Positions 15,264 to 23,740 are shown, counted from the first letter of the stretch. The stretch: 50,748 nt of DNA from Flavobacterium tistrianum (GCF_003254545.1 NZ_QJRH01000054.1:1-50748), one strand, 5' to 3'. A program made the numbers and translations. The notes: generated by a model from the letters alone, not told the origin.

Positions 15264-15463
15264 AAAATTAGACATGAGGATTGCTGTCTGGAGTTTTTCC
15301 AGATTGTTTTTAATGACAGCAATGCCAAATTTTGTTTGGGAAGTGAAGTGCGTAGAACCGTAAGATTTTCATCTATACTTCCCGGAATAAAATCCGTCTT
15401 ACGGTTTTCCGCACTCGGTACATGAACTAGTTTTGTACATTTGCTTTTGACCTGCAGATCAAA
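15264..15463 (-). promoter_or_regulatory. conserved structured leader of module copy B
   Basis: Counterpart of 6531-6722. By + strand coordinates: ATTGCTGTC (15280-15288) with GACAGCAAT (15315-15323); inner CTGGA (15288-15292) / TCCAG (15298-15302); GTGCG (15348-15352) with CGCAC (15410-15414), continued by AACCGTAAGA (15356-15365) with TCTTACGGTT (15397-15406); loop hairpin CGGA (15383-15386) / TCCG (15393-15396); and the crossing pair GGGAAGT (15338-15344) / ACTTCCC (15377-15383). Relative to copy A, one pair in the outer helix changes T-A to C-G and one in the loop hairpin changes C-G to G-C, both keeping the pairing. A putative promoter with TTTG at 15489-15486 and 15463-15460 (minus strand) precedes it. 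Confidence 0.6.
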
Positions 15464-15520
15464 GCGATAACTAATTTTGTTGAGGCAAAGTTATGTGGGG
15501 TTTAGGGCTGTAAGGAGCGT

Positions 15521-15600
15521 AAAGTCAGGAAAGTCGAATATATTTTCTTAAAGTCAGGATAAGTTCCAGAAAGTCTTAAAAAGTCGAGGAAAGTACTTTG
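15521..15600. repeat. direct repeats with 10-bp period upstream of module B promoter
   Basis: Units at strict 10-bp spacing on the + strand: AAGTCAGGA (15522), AAGTCGAATA (15531), a degenerate unit at 15541, AAGTCAGGAT (15551), AAGTTCCAGA (15561), AAGTCTTAAA (15571), AAGTCGAGGA (15581) and AAGTACTTTG (15591). Seven of eight share AAGT. The array lies between the minus-strand promoter and the start of the divergent gene at 15622, so it could control both. Confidence 0.7.
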
Positions 15601-15621
15601 GAAAAGTTTTAAAAAGTTCAA

Positions 15622-16620
15622 ATGCCTATGTCAAACATTACTTTTGAAGATTATAAAAAAGCGATTAAAGCTAAATATGAAGAGGAAAAAAATGGAGAAT
15701 ATTCAAATAATTTAAATTCTCCAACAGCAGCAAATCTTAGAAATTTGTGCATTAAAAGATTTAGTGCGAATTCTAAAAAAGAAGACTTAATAATGTTTGA
15801 ATCTTTTTTTGAATTTCCTTTTGATAAGAATAAAAAAAACTTGTTTGGAGAAGATGAACTGAATAAATTAGAATCGGTTAAGAGATTTTTAATAGGCAAA
15901 ACAGAGAATCCCGCAGAGGATACCATTCAATTGGCCGCAATATTAGTTGATCTTCAGCCAAGACCTTTTAATGAGTATAGAAAACAACATGGCGAAGAGG
16001 AAAGGAAATTAATAGAAGAGTTAAGAAATACTACACCACCCGCGAAGAAAGAAACTTCACTTAGTACTTTTATTGATGAGGTAGAAAACGAAAAATTTCC
16101 TAGTTTAAAAAATGAGGAAGTAGAAAATGAGGAAGTAGAAAAAGATAAAAATGAAGAAGTAGAGCAAGATGAAAATCAGAACTTGGAAGCAATTTCAGCG
16201 GGAATATCAATTCCAATTAAGATTAGAGGAGAAGATGGAATAAAAATTAGAATAAAGAGATATTTTGCAGTTACTGCTTTTCTTACTGTATTAGGTATAA
16301 TCATTTACTTAAGCATGTCACAAAAAGATTGTATGCAATGGACTGGCAATCATTATGAAAAAATAGAAAGATCTGACGAGGGCTATTGTGGCACTTATTA
16401 TGATGCTCGATATTTTGATTTAAAAAAGATAGAAGTATGTGATTCAACTAAATTTTTTGATGATAATGGGAGAGCGAAAGTTTTTTATATTAAGATTGGA
16501 AACTCTATAGAATGCTATAATCAATATGCTCCTTATCCAGAAAATACACAAAGATTCTTGAAACCAATAACACAGTATATTATTAATCGTTATTTATCAA
16601 ATAGACCAAAATGTAATTAA
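15622..16620 (+). CDS. single-pass membrane protein of the duplicated module, copy B (full length)
   Basis: 332 residues (M1 at 15622; M3 at 15628 is an alternative start). Domain order: a soluble N-terminal domain (~5-125: DYKKAIKAKYEEEKNGEYSNNL, LRNLCIKRFSANSKKEDLIMF, QLAAILVDLQPRPF), a long acidic linker with the repeated NEEVE motif (~140-190), one membrane helix (~214-232), and a C-terminal domain presumably in the periplasm. The latter starts KDCMQWTGNHYEKI, contains five cysteines (237, 256, 273, 298, 331) and ends in RFLKPITQYIINRYL. The N-terminal domain is shared with 7073-7702, which lacks the C-terminal domain. Topology suggests passing a signal across the inner membrane, perhaps with the divergent kinase genes; no known family is assigned and no enzymatic motif is visible. 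Confidence 0.75.
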   Translation: MPMSNITFEDYKKAIKAKYEEEKNGEYSNNLNSPTAANLRNLCIKRFSANSKKEDLIMFESFFEFPFDKNKKNLFGEDELNKLESVKRFLIGKTENPAEDTIQLAAILVDLQPRPFNEYRKQHGEEERKLIEELRNTTPPAKKETSLSTFIDEVENEKFPSLKNEEVENEEVEKDKNEEVEQDENQNLEAISAGISIPIKIRGEDGIKIRIKRYFAVTAFLTVLGIIIYLSMSQKDCMQWTGNHYEKIERSDEGYCGTYYDARYFDLKKIEVCDSTKFFDDNGRAKVFYIKIGNSIECYNQYAPYPENTQRFLKPITQYIINRYLSNRPKCN

Positions 16621-16737
16621 TTTTAATTTTTTTAAAATGCGATTTATGTAAAATATTCGCATAATCATGAAATTTTTTGTAAGTATATACTTTTAATTTA
16701 GCATTATTGAATTAAATTAATAAAAAACAAAGAAATC

Positions 16738-17154
16738 ATGAAAAATAGAAACTTTTTATTCGTATTAGCCTTAAGCGCGGGAATGTTCGTAACTTCTTGT
16801 AGTAACGACGATAATGAAGGAGAAACAATAGTTCCAATTCAAGGGAAGTATAATCTAAGCCAAACAGGAACAATTGTTAATGGACAGGAAGTGTTAATTG
16901 ATGCTCCGCAGAATCAAGCTGGATGCAACAGAGATTATTTAGATTTAAGATTAAGCAATGCAGCAGTTATTGGTGATTATAACGGAAGTGATTGCGCCTT
17001 AACAGAAACTACAGGTACTTATGTAAGGTCTCACAATGATTTGACTATTACTGTTGGAAATGTAAGCTCTACTAGCGATATCATGAATCTTACAAACAAA
17101 GAGCTAAAAATTAAAGACAAAACAACAGGTGTAATTACTGTTTATACTAGATAA
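16738..17154 (+). CDS. lipocalin-like lipoprotein (138 aa)
   Basis: Lipoprotein signal MKNRNFLFVLALSAGMFVTSC (Cys21) followed by an acidic SNDDNEGE linker. The mature part is an all-beta domain beginning GKYNLSQTGTIVNGQEV and containing CNRDYLDLRLSNAAVIGDYNGSDC, then TGTYVRSHNDLTITVG and the final NLTNKELKIKDKTTGVITVYTR. This is the layout of Bacteroidota lipocalin-like (DUF5004/lipocalin_4-type) lipoproteins, where the two cysteines may form a disulfide. Exported; ligand unknown. The promoter may use TTG (16678-16680) with TAATTTAG about 16 bp later, near the Flavobacterium consensus. It is a single gene ended by the terminator at 17193-17224. Confidence 0.8.
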   Translation: MKNRNFLFVLALSAGMFVTSCSNDDNEGETIVPIQGKYNLSQTGTIVNGQEVLIDAPQNQAGCNRDYLDLRLSNAAVIGDYNGSDCALTETTGTYVRSHNDLTITVGNVSSTSDIMNLTNKELKIKDKTTGVITVYTR

Positions 17155-17192
17155 AAATTGTTTTGAGAATTTCAATTTCCTTTGAAATGGAA

Positions 17193-17224
17193 AAACGGAA
17201 ACCACTTATTTGCAGTTTCCGTTT
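17193..17224 (+). terminator. rho-independent terminator of the lipocalin-like gene
   Basis: Perfect 10-bp stem AAACGGAAAC (17193-17202) / GTTTCCGTTT (17215-17224), 12-nt loop, then T residues. Confidence 0.85.
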
Positions 17225-17280
17225 TTTTTATGAATATAAAATTGGAATTTGGAGTTTGGAAATTGGAATTTCAGAAAAAA

Positions 17281-20200
17281 TTATTTTACAGGAATATAAA
17301 TATCAAAAGAAGCTCCTTGATTCTGAATACCTGATGCGGTGATTACTCCGTTGTGATTTTCGATAATTTTTTTCACAATCGCCAATCCGATTCCAGTTCC
17401 GTTATAGCGGTCACGTCCGTGGAGACGTTGGAAAACTTCGAATATTTTTTTGTTATATTGAGCTTCAAAACCAATTCCGTTATCTGAAACTTCTATGTAA
17501 CAGTATTTTTTAGCAGGAATCAATTTTTCATTTTCTAAATCTTTTCCCAGCGCAATTTTACTTCTAATTTTAATTACAATCGGAATATCAGGATTTGAAA
17601 ACTTTAACGAATTACTGATGAGGTTATACAATAATTGTTTGAATTGAAACGGAATAATATCAACTTCAACACTTTGTTCAATTTCAATTATGGCGTTTTT
17701 CTGATCCAGTTCTTCGGTTAAATCTTCTTTTACCTCATTTATAATTTGGGCAAGATCTGTTTTTATAAAAATACGTTCTTGAACATTTGTTCTCGAGTAA
17801 GCCAATAAATCATTAATTAAAGTCTGCATTCGCTGCGCGGCATTCTGCATTCTTTTAAATTTATCTTTTCCATTTTCTGATAAATGTTCAGCTTCTTTTT
17901 CAATAATTTGAGAAGCAAAAGTCTGTATTTTTCTGAGCGGTTCCTGTAAATCATGACTTGAGATATAGGCAAATGACTGGAGTTCTTTGTTCATTTCTTC
18001 CAATTCATTATTTTTTTGCTCGAGCTCGAGTGCATTCATTTTTAATTTATCGTCGGCTTTTTTTCTTTCAGTTAAGTCATGTGTAACTTTTGAAAAACCA
18101 ATAACATCGCCTTTTTTATTATGCACAGCCGTAATAACCACACTTGCCCAGAATAAGCTTCCATCTTTACGTGTGCGCCAGCCTTCATGAATAACTTTTC
18201 CTTTTTCGCGAGCTAATTTTAAAAGTTTCTCTGGCAGTTTATTTTTCTGATCTTCTTTGGTATAAAAAACAGCAAAATATTTTCCGATAATTTCTTCTGC
18301 TTTGTAGCCTTTAATCTTTTCAGCTCCCACATTCCAGTTTTCTACAATACCATCAGGATTCAGGTAGAGGATTGAATATTCTTGAACTTCTTCAACCATT
18401 AAATGATAACGTTCTTCACTTTTGCGAAGCGATTCGTTAATTTGGATTAGTTCTCTAGTTCTGGCTGTAACCTGTTGTTCAAGTTCATGCGTAAAAGCTT
18501 TTTCGGTATGAATATCGGTAAAAGCGCCGACCCATTTTACAATTTTATTATCGGGTCCAAATACGGGTTCTCCAATAACAGTATGCCATCTATAAGAACC
18601 GTCTTTTCTACGCATTCTTACATCACAGCGGTACATTTCTCCCGTTGCGAGCGCATGCTGCCAGATTTTGACATTTTCGTCGAAATCATCTGGGTGAATC
18701 ATTTTCTGCCACGAACCTTCTATTCCAGGTTCAATACCAGTATATTCAAGCCATCTCCCAGAAGTGAAAAGAGCATTTCCATTGGCATCGGTTTCCCAAA
18801 TTAATTGCGGAATACTTTCGGTAAGCAATCTAAATCTCTTCTCGCTTTCTTCAATTTTCTTTCTGGCTTCTACTTTCTCTGTAACATCAATAAGCGTCAT
18901 TCTAATTCCAGAAATCGAATTATCGCTTTCGCGGAGCGGCGCAAATTCAAAATCTACATAAAATTGATTGCCATGTTTTTCATTGTCAATAAAAAGCAAA
19001 GATTCAGATTCTGAATATACATTTCCAGATTCGTAAACTTGTTTTAGTAAATATGCGTATTTCTGTTTGTTGAGTTCTGGAAATATTTCTAATATTTTTT
19101 TTCCTTGAACTTCGCTTTCTTCTTTTTTCCAAATATTATTCAAAAGCACAAAATTGGCCATTTCGATCACAAAATCATTTCCTCGTAAAATGGCTTTCGG
19201 AACGGGCGACTGCATAATAAGATTGCGAAGTTTCTTTTCGCTTTCTTCAATTTTCTGTTGGTATTTTTTCTCTTTGGTAATATCTCGAATCGTTCCAATA
19301 AGCTTTTCAGGCTCATGGTTTTCATCATAAAAAACTTTTCCTTTTCCTTCAATCCAATGTATAGATTGATCTTTCCAAATTACACGGACTTCATAATTTA
19401 AAAAACCTGTACTTAAAGCTTCCTTAAAGCCTTTATTTCTAATGTGTAAATCATCAGGATGAAGATGGGCTAATAATTCTTCGTGAGTTAATGCCACTTC
19501 TTCCGTGTAACCTCCAAGAATTTCAAGGTATCTTTGCGAATAAGAAGGAATTCTGGTTTTAACATTCAATTCCCATGTCCCCAATTCGCTGGCTTCCACT
19601 ACAATTTTGAGGCGTTCCTCATTTAATTCAATTTTTTTTCTAGCTTCTACTTTTTCAGTGACTTCAGTAGCCGTTACTAAAATTCCAGAAATGTTGCCAT
19701 TTTCTTCTTTTAATGGATGGTAAAGAAAATCAAAATAAGAAGTTTCTATTTTTCCATATCGGTTTAAAGGCACAGGAACTTCAATTCCGTGATACGAAAT
19801 TCCTGTATTTAAAACACTGTCTAATAATGTGCTCACGGTTTCTTTAACCTCTGGAAGAGAATCGTACAATGGTCTTCCAACAAAAGTATCTTCCTCTCGA
19901 TCTACCAATTTTAGATAAGCTTCGTTTGCCATTTCTACCACATATTCTGGCCCGCGAAGAATCGTAATGCCAACAGGTGCCTGCCTTACGGTATTTCGGA
20001 ATCTTTTGTCGCTTTCTTCAATTTTCTGTTTGGCTAAATATAAATCTGTAATTTCTACAGCAGTATTCATTACACCATAAATTTTTCCAGTCAGATCATA
20101 CAGAGGTGTAAAGCTATAATTGAAATAAAACGATTGTAAAACATTATCGATAACAATATCAATGCGTGAATTTCTGGAGTGAAAGGATTGACCTGTATTA

Positions 20201-21306
20201 AAGACCGATTCAACTTGCTCAAATACCGACTGATTTTGTAGTTCAGGAAGAATTTCTTTATAAGTTTTTCCAATAACATCATGACCTTTTCCCCAGATTT
20301 TTATGATCGATTCATTTGCGAGTTCAATACGCATTTCTTTTCCTACATAAACGGCAATCGGAAAAGGAGCGTTTTCTACCAGCTGTCTTATTTTTTGTTC
20401 GCTTTCTTCTATTTTTGTGCGAGCCAAAACTTGAGCTGTAACTTCTGTAGCAATTGCTGCAACGCCAGAAATAGTTCCGTCAGGTTCACGTAAAGCTTCG
20501 TAGACAAAATTGATATAAGTATTTTCGGTTTGCCCATTTCGATTTAATTGAACAAAAAGTTCGTCTGTAGTAATTTTTTTTCCGTCTGTAAAAACGTTGT
20601 GAAGAATTTCATCAAAGCCTTGTTTTTTTAATCCTGGCAGAACTTCAAAAATTGGTTTATTAATTACATTTTCGGCTTTTGCTTCCCAAAGTTGCAACAT
20701 TTGTTCGTTGGCAATTTCTACAACATGATTTTCGCCTCTAAAAATGCACATGGCCACGGGAGCTTGCATGATATTATTGACAAATCGTGCATTGCTTTCT
20801 TGTAAAGCATCTGCAACAATTTTCTTTTCGGTGGTTTCGATAACCGTGACCAAAATTCCGCCAATAGAACCGTCTTCTATTTTTATGGGACTATACGAAA
20901 AATCAAAAAAGCAATCTTCGGTATAACCATTTCGATGAAGAGGCACTTTAAAATCAGGAAAACTTACGGCATGTCCTTTCATTACATCGGCAAACATTGG
21001 CCCAATGGTGTCCCAGATTTCAGCAAATGTATCTTTAGAACTTCCGCCCAAAGCTTCTGGATGTTTAGAAACGCCAAGAATAGGGCGGAAAGCGTCATTA
21101 TAGAGTTGAGTATAATTTTTTCCCCACGCAATGTACATTCCAAACGGATTGCCAAGCATCATTGCGGTCATTGTTTTTAAACTTTGCGGCCATTTTTCGG
21201 GATCACCCAAAGGAGTTTGGCTCCAATCTTTGGAACGAATTAATTCTCCCATTTCTCCACCTTCGGAAAGAAAATAATGTTCCTTTTTTTTATGGCTCAT
21301 TTCCAA
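17281..21306 (-). CDS. soluble multi-PAS hybrid-type sensor histidine kinase (no receiver), ~8 PAS domains
   Basis: 1341 residues with no signal peptide or membrane helix, hence cytoplasmic. About eight PAS modules of ~125 residues follow each other; several start with a near-identical ESExxxRxLVxxAPxPIAxxxG-like segment and end in SGIxxTxTEVTEKVEARKKIEESE, pointing to internal duplication. PAS around 565-685 (ASELGTWELNVKTR) and 820-945 (SIPQLIWETDANGNALFTSG) are of the PAC-rich PAS_3 type. A coiled coil leads to the HisKA domain with His1118 in ISSHDLQEPLRKI, then the ATPase domain (N box NLISNSLKFS, DNGIGF, GTGIGLAIV). The Bacteroidota LiaS-free, light- or redox-type input cannot be decided. 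It is 6 bp from the upstream response-regulator gene 21313-21759, its likely partner. Confidence 0.92.
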   Translation of the reverse strand: MEMSHKKKEHYFLSEGGEMGELIRSKDWSQTPLGDPEKWPQSLKTMTAMMLGNPFGMYIAWGKNYTQLYNDAFRPILGVSKHPEALGGSSKDTFAEIWDTIGPMFADVMKGHAVSFPDFKVPLHRNGYTEDCFFDFSYSPIKIEDGSIGGILVTVIETTEKKIVADALQESNARFVNNIMQAPVAMCIFRGENHVVEIANEQMLQLWEAKAENVINKPIFEVLPGLKKQGFDEILHNVFTDGKKITTDELFVQLNRNGQTENTYINFVYEALREPDGTISGVAAIATEVTAQVLARTKIEESEQKIRQLVENAPFPIAVYVGKEMRIELANESIIKIWGKGHDVIGKTYKEILPELQNQSVFEQVESVFNTGQSFHSRNSRIDIVIDNVLQSFYFNYSFTPLYDLTGKIYGVMNTAVEITDLYLAKQKIEESDKRFRNTVRQAPVGITILRGPEYVVEMANEAYLKLVDREEDTFVGRPLYDSLPEVKETVSTLLDSVLNTGISYHGIEVPVPLNRYGKIETSYFDFLYHPLKEENGNISGILVTATEVTEKVEARKKIELNEERLKIVVEASELGTWELNVKTRIPSYSQRYLEILGGYTEEVALTHEELLAHLHPDDLHIRNKGFKEALSTGFLNYEVRVIWKDQSIHWIEGKGKVFYDENHEPEKLIGTIRDITKEKKYQQKIEESEKKLRNLIMQSPVPKAILRGNDFVIEMANFVLLNNIWKKEESEVQGKKILEIFPELNKQKYAYLLKQVYESGNVYSESESLLFIDNEKHGNQFYVDFEFAPLRESDNSISGIRMTLIDVTEKVEARKKIEESEKRFRLLTESIPQLIWETDANGNALFTSGRWLEYTGIEPGIEGSWQKMIHPDDFDENVKIWQHALATGEMYRCDVRMRRKDGSYRWHTVIGEPVFGPDNKIVKWVGAFTDIHTEKAFTHELEQQVTARTRELIQINESLRKSEERYHLMVEEVQEYSILYLNPDGIVENWNVGAEKIKGYKAEEIIGKYFAVFYTKEDQKNKLPEKLLKLAREKGKVIHEGWRTRKDGSLFWASVVITAVHNKKGDVIGFSKVTHDLTERKKADDKLKMNALELEQKNNELEEMNKELQSFAYISSHDLQEPLRKIQTFASQIIEKEAEHLSENGKDKFKRMQNAAQRMQTLINDLLAYSRTNVQERIFIKTDLAQIINEVKEDLTEELDQKNAIIEIEQSVEVDIIPFQFKQLLYNLISNSLKFSNPDIPIVIKIRSKIALGKDLENEKLIPAKKYCYIEVSDNGIGFEAQYNKKIFEVFQRLHGRDRYNGTGIGLAIVKKIIENHNGVITASGIQNQGASFDIYIPVK

Positions 21307-21312
21307 AGAAAG

Positions 21313-21759
21313 TTAGGGTTGCAGTATGAAATTAGCTCTTTCAGGCTGTGAGAAATTGTTTTGTGATGCAATAGTAAGGGCTTTATGTATAACAGATTTT
21401 AGTTTAGAAAATTCTCCAGGTTTCCTGATATAAAAAGAAGCACCTTGTTGATAAAGACTATTCACTATTTCACTATCCAATGAAGTAGAGAAAATAATGA
21501 CGGGCAGATTTTTTAGTTTTTCGTCATTTTTTATTTCATCCAAACATTCCAAGCCATTTTTTCGGGGCATATTTAAATCCAAAAAAAGAACTTCTGGAAG
21601 ATTTAAAATATTGCTTTTTAAATAATCCATTAATTGTACGCCATCATGAACCGTTAAAAGATCGGTGCTGACATCTATTTCGTCGAGAGCTTCTTTAAAA
21701 AAAAGGCAGTCGTCTTCGTCGTCATCAGCCAGTAAAAGATGGTAATTCTCTTTACTCAT
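21313..21759 (-). CDS. single-domain response regulator (REC only)
   Basis: 148 residues with a complete receiver fold: acidic cluster LLADDDEDD (11-17), phosphoacceptor Asp61 in EVLFLDLNMPRKNG, the Ser/Thr switch in VIIFSTSLD (~91) and Lys113 in SFYIRKPGEF. No output domain follows; the remaining ~25 residues are a tail. The sequence resembles the Rcp1-like receivers usually encoded beside multi-PAS or phytochrome-like kinases in Bacteroidota. The stop lies 6 bp before the kinase start, so the two form an operon with the receiver first. It probably acts as a phosphate shuttle or by protein contact. Confidence 0.9.
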   Translation of the reverse strand: MSKENYHLLLADDDEDDCLFFKEALDEIDVSTDLLTVHDGVQLMDYLKSNILNLPEVLFLDLNMPRKNGLECLDEIKNDEKLKNLPVIIFSTSLDSEIVNSLYQQGASFYIRKPGEFSKLKSVIHKALTIASQNNFSQPERANFILQP

Positions 21760-22077
21760 TTTGTAATCTCCTTAAATTTTAGAGTTAAGTTTGTTTCGAT
21801 AAATTTAACTTTTTTAAGTAAGATTTCCTGATTTTTTATGAAGAATGTTTTTCCAAAGCCGAAAAAAAGTTGATTTTAAATCCATTTTCTTTCTCTCGGA
21901 CAATTTTATTTTAGTAATTGCGTTTTATCAATTCGTATCATTTTTTCGTCAGAAAATTTGTTTTTTGAGATCTACGCTTTTTTAAAAATTAGAAGAAGTA
22001 AAACGTTCTAAACCCGCTCGGAATCTCGCTTTTTCAATTCCAATTTCTACAATTTTAGTGTATACCGTATCCAAAAA

Positions 22078-22094
22078 GTGTAAAATAATTACAC
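22078..22094. promoter_or_regulatory. inverted repeat, candidate upstream activator site
   Basis: Perfect inverted repeat GTGTAA-AATAA-TTACAC, 54 bp before the -24 element of the sigma-54 promoter at 22148. A further half-site, GTGTATAC, lies near 22058. Spacing fits an enhancer site for a bacterial enhancer-binding protein. The remainder of 21760-22294 is AT-rich and also carries the promoter of the receiver/kinase operon, not resolved. Confidence 0.5.
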
Positions 22095-22147
22095 ACTCTT
22101 TTTTGTGCCTATTTTTCTAAATCACTCTATACCAGTTTAAAATCGTG

Positions 22148-22164
22148 TTGGCACGTCGCTTGCA
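22148..22164 (+). promoter_or_regulatory. sigma-54 (RpoN) -24/-12 promoter
   Basis: TTGGCACGTCGCTTGCA matches the consensus YTGGCACG-N4-TTGCW at every defined position, with GG at 22150-22151 and GC at 22162-22163. Transcription would start near 22175, leaving a ~120-nt leader before the glycosyltransferase ATG. No rpoN or enhancer-binding protein gene is in this window. Confidence 0.8.
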
Positions 22165-22294
22165 AAATGTGTTAATGTCAAAATCTTTGATGTGTTTGTT
22201 TTTTTATTGTTTCTCGAACAAGAGTCGCAAATAATTAGAAAAGAAAAGATTTTACTAAAAGCCACATTAAGCAAATTAAAAAAGGAGTATAAGC

Positions 22295-23740
22295 ATGGAA
22301 AGCGAAACAATTATCTCAGAACAATTTTACGCGAACAGCAGTTCAGCGATTAGCGAAAAAACAATAAACGGTTCTTTTTTCGGAACTAAACAAAAATCAC
22401 AAAAAATACATGTAGAAAGACCAACAAGTCCGTTTGGATTAGCGGTTCTTATCGGAACTTTTTTATTACTACTAGCAGGCGTTGGAGTAGTATTTCTATT
22501 GCAAGATGATTTTGAGAAATTTCATTTTGAAAGAATTGCCTCAACTTGGGGACTGCCATTTTTAGTAATCACTACCATTCTGTTTTTCTATCAGGCAGGA
22601 GTTTTCTTGTACAGCTCTTACTTGTATTTAAGATATAAAGCGATTCCATCAGTATCAGATGATTTATTGCCAACGTGTACGATTATCGTTCCGGCATATA
22701 ATGAAGGAAAATTAGTTTGGGACACTTTATTGAGTCTTGCAGATAGCGATTATCCAGCAGAAAAATTACAGCTTTTGGCAATTGATGATGGAAGTAAGGA
22801 TGATACTTGGTACTGGATGCAGGAAGCAAAAGCAAAATTGGGAGATCGCGTAACGATTTTTCAACAGCCAAAAAATCAAGGGAAACGTCAGGCATTATAC
22901 AGAGGATTTAAATTAGGAACGGGAGAAATCTTTGTAACCGTAGACAGCGATTCTATTGTGAAAAAAGATACTTTAAGAAATTTGGTTAGCCCATTTGTGG
23001 TAAACAAAAAATGCGGAGCAGTTGCAGGAAATGTTCAGGTTTTGAACAACAAAAAAGCCATTTTGCCAAAAATGCTAAATGTAAGTTTCGTAATGAGTTT
23101 TGAATTTCAGCGTTCTGCAGAAAGCGAATTAGGTTCTGTATTATGTACTCCAGGCGCTTTAGCAGCGTACAGAAGAGATGCTGTATTCAACTGTCTTCCA
23201 GAATGGATCAACCAGACTTTTATGGGAGAACCATCAGATATTGGAGAAGATCGTGCTTTGACTAATATGATTTTGAAACAAGGTTTTGAAGTTAAATTTC
23301 AAAGAAATGCAGTGGTATTGACAAATGTTCCCGAAGAGTACAAAGGTCTGTACAAAATGTTCATAAGATGGGCGAGAAGTAACGTTCGTGAAAACCTTAT
23401 GATGGCAAAATATGTTTTTACAGATTTTAGAAAAGAATCAAAATTTGGAGCAAGAATGTTATTCTTAAACCAGTTTTTCAAAATTGCAATGACGTATCCA
23501 ATTATATTGTTTATGTTTTATTTTATTGCAATTCACCCAGTATTATTTTTAAGTTCAACATTAATGGCAATCTTGATCTTTTCAAGTTTTTCAATGGTGT
23601 TTTACGCAAAAAGATACACACTTTCAGAATCATTCTGGGCTTATTCATACAGTGTTTTTTACACTTTCAGTTTATTCTGGATCGCGCCTTATGCTATTGC
23701 AACCGCCAACAAAAAAGGTTGGTTGACAAGAGGCTTATAA
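22295..23740 (+). CDS. membrane GT2 family glycosyltransferase (processive, NodC/HasA-like)
   Basis: 481 residues. Two membrane helices (~45-68 and ~86-110) precede the GT-A domain: CTIIVPAYNEGK, LLAIDDGSKDD (163-170), the DxD motif VTVDSDS (217-220), TPGALAAYRRDAVF, GEDRALTN (Asp319 as likely base) and FIRWARSN (the R-W motif of processive synthases). Two or three C-terminal helices (~398-440 and ~450-470) follow. The layout is that of hyaluronan, cellulose or poly-GlcNAc synthases, so it probably polymerises and exports a polysaccharide at the inner membrane; the sugar is unknown. An unusually strong ribosome site for this phylum (AAAGGAG, 11 bp before the ATG) precedes it. Expression should depend on sigma-54. 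It is divergent from the receiver/multi-PAS kinase operon. Confidence 0.9.
   Translation: MESETIISEQFYANSSSAISEKTINGSFFGTKQKSQKIHVERPTSPFGLAVLIGTFLLLLAGVGVVFLLQDDFEKFHFERIASTWGLPFLVITTILFFYQAGVFLYSSYLYLRYKAIPSVSDDLLPTCTIIVPAYNEGKLVWDTLLSLADSDYPAEKLQLLAIDDGSKDDTWYWMQEAKAKLGDRVTIFQQPKNQGKRQALYRGFKLGTGEIFVTVDSDSIVKKDTLRNLVSPFVVNKKCGAVAGNVQVLNNKKAILPKMLNVSFVMSFEFQRSAESELGSVLCTPGALAAYRRDAVFNCLPEWINQTFMGEPSDIGEDRALTNMILKQGFEVKFQRNAVVLTNVPEEYKGLYKMFIRWARSNVRENLMMAKYVFTDFRKESKFGARMLFLNQFFKIAMTYPIILFMFYFIAIHPVLFLSSTLMAILIFSSFSMVFYAKRYTLSESFWAYSYSVFYTFSLFWIAPYAIATANKKGWLTRGL

Noticed and set aside
15521..15600. CRISPR-like array
   Set aside because: Units are only 10 bp with a 4-5 bp core and no unique spacers; better explained as regulator binding sites.
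18475..18804. 109-codon open frame antisense to the multi-PAS kinase
   Set aside because: No domain, no ribosome site, fully inside a clear coding gene.
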